DNA of 64,000 nucleotides from Silene latifolia (Eukaryota; Streptophyta; Magnoliopsida; Caryophyllales; Caryophyllaceae). Below, in pieces: positions 57,826 to 64,000 of this stretch. The notes beneath the pieces were generated by a model. The model had not been told where the DNA came from. It searched no databases and saw nothing but the letters and a program-made list of their open reading frames with translations. Each line of letters opens with the position of its first letter. Positions within the stretch are counted from its first letter, which is position 1. The translations under genes were made by a program, and so were the position numbers. The stretch lies in the NCBI RefSeq assembly GCF_048544455.1, contig NC_133529.1, forward strand, positions 43,439,456 through 43,503,455, read 5' to 3'.

Positions 57826-57858
<33 letters not shown>
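57715..57858 (+). other. LINE-1 3' UTR and A27 tail
   Basis: Non-coding AT-rich DNA ending in 27 A at 57832-57858. The tail marks the LINE-1 3' end. The matching left TSD is outside the window. Confidence 0.8.
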
Positions 57859-58202
57859 GGTTTGCTCTCTTGTGCTCCTTAACTTTTCACTTTTCTAAGT
57901 TGTACCCTCACGTATCACAGAATACTAATTGTGCCCCTGAGTTCAATTAGTAATTCTCTGTTGTAACTAAACTACCATATTCCGTCAATGTTAGGCGTTA
58001 ACTGCCAACAAGGCACCGTTAAGTAGCCAACATGGCTTTTCTTTCCCCTTTTTCTTTCTTATATTTCCTCCATAAGCTTTTCCCCCCATTTTTTCCAATT
58101 TTTCCCTCCATTATTTCCCTTATATAACCACTCATCCCTCAATCTTTTTTCATTAATACTCCAATATTCTTCACCCTCCTTTACTTTTCTCATAATTTCC
58201 TA
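57859..58202 (+). promoter_or_regulatory. Upstream region of the GRF gene
   Basis: No coding. CT-rich DNA with a TATA box, TATATAA at 58121-58127, and a CT-rich presumed leader. The left part could be the terminus of the MULE, but I could not identify an inverted repeat. Confidence 0.5.
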
Positions 58203-58448
58203 CTCCCTCCCTTCCACACCAAAGGTTACATTGACTTTATCACACTTTTCGAGGCGCATTTTGTAACGTGATTATCGTTAGTTACACATTATAAAATTGT
58301 GATATTCTTATAGCATTCATTACGATAAATCCAACAGATCTCACATGAGTATATTTTCTCTTGTATGTTACAAATAATATCAAATATTCTCTACAGACAT
58401 AAATAGTGCCAAAAAGTCAATGTAACCTTTGGTCTGGATGGGAGGGAG
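58203..58448. mobile_element. Stowaway MITE (Tc1/mariner), 246 bp
   Basis: Inverted ends of about 33 bp start CTCCCTCCCTTCCACACC and end with the match GGATGGGAGGGAG; two mismatches. TA duplications at 58201-58202 and 58449-58450. It lies between the TATA box and the ATG of the GRF gene. Confidence 0.93.
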
Positions 58449-58473
58449 TATAATTTTTCATCTCAACATTCTA

Positions 58474-58872
58474 ATGTCTTCTTCATCTAGCAAATGGAGA
58501 AGAAATGACTCAATTGAAGACCTCGAATTTCGAAACCAAAGTTGCAATTTCTGTGGAAGGAATGCGGTTTTAAAGATATCGGATTCAACATCGAATCCCC
58601 TAAAAGCGTATTTCAAATGTCTTGATTGCGACAAATTTGTTATGTGGCTAGGTGATGAACATGTTATTAAGAAAAAAACTGTGGGAAGGATTAATGGTTA
58701 TGAAGATGAAGAGTTCATGGGATTAAAGATGAAGAATGAAGAAGTACTTAAATTTAAGCTTAATGGGTTGAAGATGAAGTTTGAAGAAGTTTCTACCTTC
58801 ATGAAGTTTATGTTTATGCTTAATGCTCTATTTTTCATCTTTATTGTAGTAGTTGTGGTGCTTAAAATGTAA
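58474..58872 (+). CDS. Small GRF-type zinc-finger protein with C-terminal membrane segment
   Basis: The 132-residue product has a C2C2 zinc site (CNFC at 24-27 and CLDC at 49-52) around a SNPLKAYFKC motif and a W at 58, the pattern of GRF-type zinc fingers, which bind single-stranded nucleic acid in some larger proteins. Residues 80-107 are charged and helical with two LKMKxEEV repeats, and 109-131 form a hydrophobic segment (FIFIVVVVVL), likely a tail anchor. The start at 58474 is preferred over one at 58429 because that upstream part lies in the Stowaway MITE. The frame is intact. Such genes are common in plants and often transposon-associated. It faces the MULE transposase, so it may be a captured or accessory gene. 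Confidence 0.75.
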   Translation: MSSSSSKWRRNDSIEDLEFRNQSCNFCGRNAVLKISDSTSNPLKAYFKCLDCDKFVMWLGDEHVIKKKTVGRINGYEDEEFMGLKMKNEEVLKFKLNGLKMKFEEVSTFMKFMFMLNALFFIFIVVVVVLKM

Positions 58873-59330
58873 AACCTTGAAATTAAATGGAAGTTTGAAG
58901 AAGTTGTTATTCCAATTAAAACTTGTACTGTTATATTCAATGGAAGGTTTGCATCATTTAACCAAAATAAGGCAATGTTTACAAAAAAAGGCTGCAAGTT
59001 TGCATACACATAGCAGCACATTTGGCACAAAATAGATGCAATGTTTGACCCTTAATTGTTCAATAACTAAACATGAAAAAAAAGGTAGTTCACGGATTGA
59101 GAATTTCTTGCATTGAAGCTCCATTCAATCCCACAAAAAGATGGTTCTTTCTTCAGAAACTAGTTACCTGCCTTCCTCTTTTTCCCTTTGTTTTGGTTTC
59201 CTTCCCCTCTCTCAGTGACTTGGCTTTGGCTTCCTTCCCCTCTGTTAGTGACAATGACTTGGCTGCTCCTTGTTTGTATTGTCAACTGATGCTGCTGCTG
59301 CTACTGCTACTTCTCTTTGGCTGTGAACCC
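58873..59330. other. Gap between the convergent GRF and MULE genes
   Basis: No gene seen. Short open frames on both strands lack protein-like features. The right part near 59270-59330 has a GCTGCTGCTGCTACT run, which on the minus strand would be serine-rich 3' remnant of the transposase. Confidence 0.45.
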
Positions 59331-62191
59331 TCATTTGCACGTCTTGGAGTTATGGCCAAAACATCCACATTTCTTACACTTGACTCTGATTGACTTCTTC
59401 CCCTTTCTTTTTTAACCTGCTTCTCTGGATGGTCTGCCTATGGACCTCTTCCGTGTTGGAGGTTCCAATCTTGGGCTATCCATTATTAGTCATTGCTCAG
59501 AATCTGGTATAGATAGAATGGATAAACCACATGCAGCCTTATACCTAGCCACTGAGAACCAGTCACTCACATATGCCTCAGGTTTCCTGTTGGCAGTTAT
59601 AATGGCACGGATTGCATGCTTGCAGGGTATTCCATTGATCTGCCACTGACCACATTTGCAGGTTCTATTGGTCAGGGAGACAGGTAAGTAAGTCCTCCCA
59701 TCACGAACCTCATAGCATGCTTTGGCAGAGGATGAAAAGGCTTCACAAAACCTGGATTCTTTCTTAAGCACTCCCAGTCTATCCCTGATGTTAGGACATA
59801 TCCCATCATCAGGCCATGATTCAGCAACATGTTGTCTGGTTGCATGTCTTACCATAGAAATTCTTCTAATACCTGTAATGGGTGGACAATCAGAGCTAGT
59901 TCACAGAATAACAACATAGAATAATAATAAGCTAAGCCAGTAGTTTGGTGTGATTGTTACCTTCAAGAAGACTGAGCACTGGGTTGTTCCTATGCACTCA
60001 CAAGGTGTTGTTGAAACTTTCGACAAAGTTTGAGGTGTTTTCATCATTTGACACTCTTGGATCAAACATATACATAGCCTAATGTTCATGATTTCCTAAA
60101 TCCATGAACCATCTGCCACAACTATGACCTCCATGCTGAACCAAGGAATCAAATGCTTTTTTGAAAACAAAATGGGAGTAAGCATTAACAATTTTCCAGA
60201 ACAGTTTATGCGTAAGAACCCCAGGGTAGTCTTTTTTGAAGTTTTTACACAAATGTCTTGCACAAAACCTTCTGTAAAATGAAGGCCATACTTGGTCCAA
60301 TGCTGGCTCAATTCCTTACAGTGATAATACAATACACAAATCATTTGCTTAAGATGCCAAAAAAATATTACATAAGATGTAACATGTAAAAACCACAAAG
60401 TGTATAATTTACCTTCTGCCTATCTGATATGATGGTCCAGTCTTCCCTCCCACTTTCAGAAAGCATTTGCTTAAGATGCCAAAAAAAATTAGACAAGTTT
60501 TCCTTGTTCTCAGCTTCAACAACACCAACAGCAACTAAAAATATTTCATTATTTCCATCCACTGCAATGGCTGAAAGTAGTCCACCACCATGATTACCCT
60601 TTAAGTGTGTTCCATCCACTCCTATCAAACTCCTACACCCTTCAATTAGTCCCCTAAACTGAGCATTAAATGACACAAACAAGCTTTTAAACTGTAAAGG
60701 TTTCTTAGGGGTGTTCATGACAGTCCAAGCACATATTACATAAGAACCAAGGTTAGTCTCCTTTATCATCTCAACATAAGCTGGCAGTAAGGCATAAGAT
60801 TCATCATGCCCTCCATTAATTAAACTTAAAGCTTTTTCCCTCATTCTGTACATTGTAGAAGTCTTCATAGTAAGCCCATACCTTTCCATAAGTTTTTTTT
60901 CAATGCCCTCCCCTGTTATTGCTGGATCTGCTCTAATGTCTTAAAGGAGTTTTTTGGCCACCCACTCACAATTTGCCAATAGGTTATGGTCTGTCACACC
61001 AACACAGCCATGGTCTGGGTTCCTGATTGATTTTATAGCCCAAGTGGTTCCATCAATTAGCACACTAGCATGGATTCTCCAATCACAACCAATAGTGGCA
61101 TACTCTGTTGTGTATCTAGACTTGTCAGCCTTCACCACTATGATATGAAATCCCTCTTGAATGTCAAAGTCCTTCAGAGTGTCTTTAAAATGCTCCTTAT
61201 CCATGAATAGCATCCATGGCCTAAGCTTAATTGACCCAAACTCCTTATCATCATATATTTCCCCATTGTTCAACATCTTTGCAGCAAAACCCTCTTCCTC
61301 AACTGACCACTCTGTAGTCTTGTATGGGTCATATCCATCATCAATTTTGTCAAGAGACGAGATTACAGTGTTATCCTCATTCTCCAAATCAGACAAGTCT
61401 TCCTCATCATTCATAGTGTCATTATCAGATGGAATATAAGAATCATCTGACAATGAATCATAATCATCATCACCCTGATTCTCCCCATATTCAATCCTCT
61501 TCCTTCTAGTCACTGACTTGCTGCTTGAATTAGCTTGTGTTTCACAAATAGTTTTCACCTTTGGCACAAAAACCCCTTTAAATATAGCAGTTGACTTGGA
61601 CAATTTGAATCTGGGTTGTTCAACATGTGCTTCACAAGATTTTTGAGTGACTTGAGTTGTTTGAATTGGTTGGGTTGGTTGGATGGGTTGAATGGTTTGG
61701 TTGGGTTGGGTGCTTTGAATGGTTAACCTAGGACTTCTTCTTACTGTTGGATTTTGTGATATAAGATGGATAGTTGACTCGGGTTCATTAGATAAGTGAG
61801 TCAAGTCTATAGATTGCCCACTCCTCAGTGGTGACATACCATGGTCCTGTCTCTTCCTTGTTGACCTTCTTGGAGAAATTCTGGAATTTTGACTTGTTAT
61901 CACAGTTGTAACATCATTTGTTACCTTCCTCCTAACATCTAATTTCCTCCTCCCACAACCATTACTACTTGGCCACATTTCCTCCTTTGGTTCATGCTCA
62001 GGCTCTTCAATTCCCCTGAGTTTTCTAGCCATTTGCAATACAGTTGAAGGATTTGTACCACAACCAATCCAAATATCAATTTCCTTCTCTCCCTCAAACC
62101 TACTAAACATCACCATCAGATCTTTATCATCCAACAATTCAACAGATTTTATCTTAAAACTATGACTGAGTGTTGGATGCCTAGGTAGAGG
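59331..62191 (-). pseudogene. MULE (MuDR-like) transposase, 5' end cut by an LTR
   Basis: A transposase cuts and moves MULE DNA. From the N-side on the minus strand: a diverged start, a Q/T/P-rich stretch (about 61760-61640), an acidic stretch (61470-61370), a MuDR DNA-binding domain (IGCDWRIHASV), a TAA at 60941-60943, then the MULE core in the same frame (GVDGTHLKGNHGGGLLSAIA, NFFWHLKQML, IISDRQK), a VESFN block, a SWIM finger (CKCGQWQINGIPCKHA) and a CCHC knuckle (CKKCGCFGHNSKTC) ending at TGA 59331. Two GT-AG introns are likely: 60315-60412 and 59873-59960; the second joins cleanly, the first leaves a one-base frame mismatch. The true start is lost to the LTR at 62192. Confidence 0.83.
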
Positions 62192-64000
62192 TGTGACACC
62201 CTCATTCATTGCGGAAAAGTAAACACGTAATTCTAGAATAAAACTGCATGGATATGTTTGTAATAGGTTCATTTGGGTAAAAACCTGTAATTTTTAAAAC
62301 CTGAACCTGTTATAAAGATATCGAAATTGTAAGGGTGTCAAAACATACAAGGTCTAAATAGAAGTTTCATAACATAACCATCGCTAAGGTCACGAATAGC
62401 AAAGTTATACAACCAAATGTAAAGAGGGAGATATATGTCCCTAAAATGTATGTGACATAAAAACTCGTATAAGAGTCTCTACAAATGAAACCAAATCTAA
62501 GTAAGTCCCAAGGTTACTTTGCTCGCTAGCTCGTCCATGAACCCCATATAAGCATCACCATACCTGTCGATCGCATTTTATACAAATACGAAAGCCACAG
62601 TCAGTGGGGAGTAACTCCCGAGTTCTCCCAGCCACGAAATGTCATAATTAATATAACATGTAAACATAAGAATATGAATATGAATAACACCTAACCTTAG
62701 CATATAGATGCTAGACAATCGTACTTATCATGTGAACAACAATATAACAACACATAGTCCTAGCATGTGAATACTAGACCGACTCATACTACACTATCAT
62801 GTGATTCACATAACATCCAGGAATCCAAACTCTATCAACCATAGCCGGCTTGCATCTCACCTTCTATGATTCATAGAATCATCAAACAAGAAAGGACAAT
62901 ATATCTAGAGACAAGCATAAGTTCCTAGTACAGTCAATAATCACTCTGTAACTCGAGTCTATACCACGAGGTAAGGTAAACACCCCAGTCCTAAACCTGC
63001 GCAGACCTAGCGACATGCGGAAAACTACCGCATCCAAGACCCATGATAACAACACATGAGTACCCCTAAGGAGTCCACCAAAGGGTTGGCTAGTACTTAA
63101 GCTGACTACATACTTCTAAGAGTACGTCAGGAAGTCATACCCTAACTTGGATATAAACCCACCAAGCTAAGACACAAAGGCTATTAAGCGGTGAACATAT
63201 ACTCGTCAAAGACTATAATGGCCTATCTATGACGAAGGCCGAAATACTCACCTAGGACCTAGTCCCAGCTTGAATACTTTAGCCCACGCCACACAAGACA
63301 AGTGGGACACCCAATTAACCATAAGAGGGGCAAAGAGTCCAAACTTGCACACACAAATGATCATACACACCCTAGCATATGAAAGGCTACGCAAGAGCAT
63401 ATTCAGCTGACAATCCAACAATATCTCCAATATCAATAATAATCCAAATTCCAGCTAACCAACAGTACCATAATCCATGAGAACAAGCTAAAATGGCAAG
63501 GAGGCAACAAGACTCAAGCATAAGGCATCCAAAGCATCCAACTACCAATATGTGAAAAGACAATCATACTCAAAGACAAATCCTCGACCCTAGTTCCGCG
63601 ACGGGTCATCGGTCAAATCGAGGTCGACGGTTTAAACCTAGCTTGACCAAACTCATTTGGTCAAATTGGCCCAGCTCAGAGTCTTGGTCCATTTTGGCCC
63701 ACATCACGGAATTTACCACAATGTCATACTCTTGCCATTTTTAATTTCTATCATGTGAAAACTATTGACATAGAGAAAATATGCCAACTTATAAAATAAC
63801 CAATTCAACGGAAACATTAGCTTAAACAATTTCCTACATGCCAAAATACCAACATACTTCAAAACATGAACCATAGGCCCAAAACATCAAACAATAAACC
63901 CAAGACCCGACCCAAAGTGACGGGTAAAAATCCAGGCCGGACCCACCGGGCCTGCCGGGTCAGCCGCGCCCTTTTCCGGGCTGTTTTGGGCGGTTTTTCC
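62192..64000 (-). mobile_element. LTR of a chromovirus-like element, right end outside window
   Basis: TGTGACACCCTCATTCATTG at 62192 reads on the minus strand as an LTR end, GGGTGTCACA, like the GGGTGTTACA ends elsewhere in the window. At 62600-62630 it has the reverse of the GAGTTACTCCCCACTGA box of the solo LTR at 49741, fitting minus orientation. The left flank agagg (62187-62191) would be one TSD copy. No coding region is supported to the window end. Confidence 0.65.

Larger units (their letters stand above)
39779..57858 (+). mobile_element. LINE-1: L1-type LINE, host of the nest, 5' half outside window
   Basis: Fragments at 39779-40091, 48331-49740, 55968-56745 and 57715-57858 encode successive parts of one LINE ORF2 and end in A27 (57832-57858). 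The gaps are filled by a chromovirus (TSD atggc), a solo LTR (TSD tttga) and a hAT element (TSD cctataac). The RT N-terminus and endonuclease must lie left of the Tat element, outside the window. It is the oldest layer of the nest. Confidence 0.88.

Noticed and set aside
57840-57858. A27 run as a plain microsatellite
   Set aside because: It directly ends LINE-1 3' DNA, so a retrotransposition tail is the simpler reading.
58429-58473. Upstream ATG adding 15 residues to the GRF protein
   Set aside because: The ATG is in the Stowaway MITE; the inner ATG at 58474 begins the family-like part.
62192-62272. N-terminal extension of the MULE frame to 62272
   Set aside because: This part reads through LTR sequence, so it is not original transposase.

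Overview
This window looks like repeat-rich nuclear DNA of a flowering plant, most likely a eudicot. Nearly everything is a transposable element of a plant-specific lineage: Ty3/gypsy elements of the Athila, Tat/Ogre and Tekay-like chromovirus types, L1-type LINEs, non-autonomous Helitrons, hAT and Stowaway elements, and a MULE. I could not fix the species; Caryophyllales is only a guess. No clear single-copy housekeeping gene, rRNA or tRNA is present. The layout is a nest that can be ordered by target-site duplications (TSDs). The outermost layer is LINE-1 (+ strand), seen in pieces at 39779-40091, 48331-49740, 55968-56745 and 57715-57858 and ending in a 27-A tail; its 5' half lies left of the window. 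A Tat/Ogre-type element (- strand, from before base 1 to about 39778) sits in it. The Tat element carries gag-pro-RT-RNase H-integrase on the - strand and an extra antisense gene (DUF7745-like) on the + strand with its own TATA box. Four large insertions interrupt Tat or its LINE host: an Athila element (1054-9912, TSD ggtgg) that itself holds a chromovirus solo LTR (7477-8834); a solo LTR (12598-14294, TSD cgtag); a solo LTR (21266-36829, TSD tgcta) swollen by three Helitrons, a near full-length LINE-2 and a hAT element; and, further right in LINE-1, a chromovirus with both LTRs and a chromodomain (40092-48325, TSD atggc) and a solo LTR (49741-55967, TSD tttga) holding a Helitron and a small hAT. 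A 961-bp hAT element sits in the LINE-1 3' end. Right of LINE-1 lies a different unit: a small GRF-type zinc-finger membrane-protein gene (+, 58474-58872, with a Stowaway MITE in its presumed 5' UTR) facing a decayed MULE transposase gene (-, 59331-62191). An LTR (62192 to the window end) cuts the 5' end of the transposase. The most striking unexplained pattern is a palindrome, CTCGATCGAG, repeated in arrays in two unrelated LTR-retrotransposon lineages. In the chromovirus family the copies are spaced 19-22 bp apart (about two helical turns) and lie just upstream of the LTR TATA box, with a further array before gag. In Athila they occur in both LTRs and again between gag and protease. Almost every coding region is broken by stops or frameshifts; some single-base indels could also be assembly errors.
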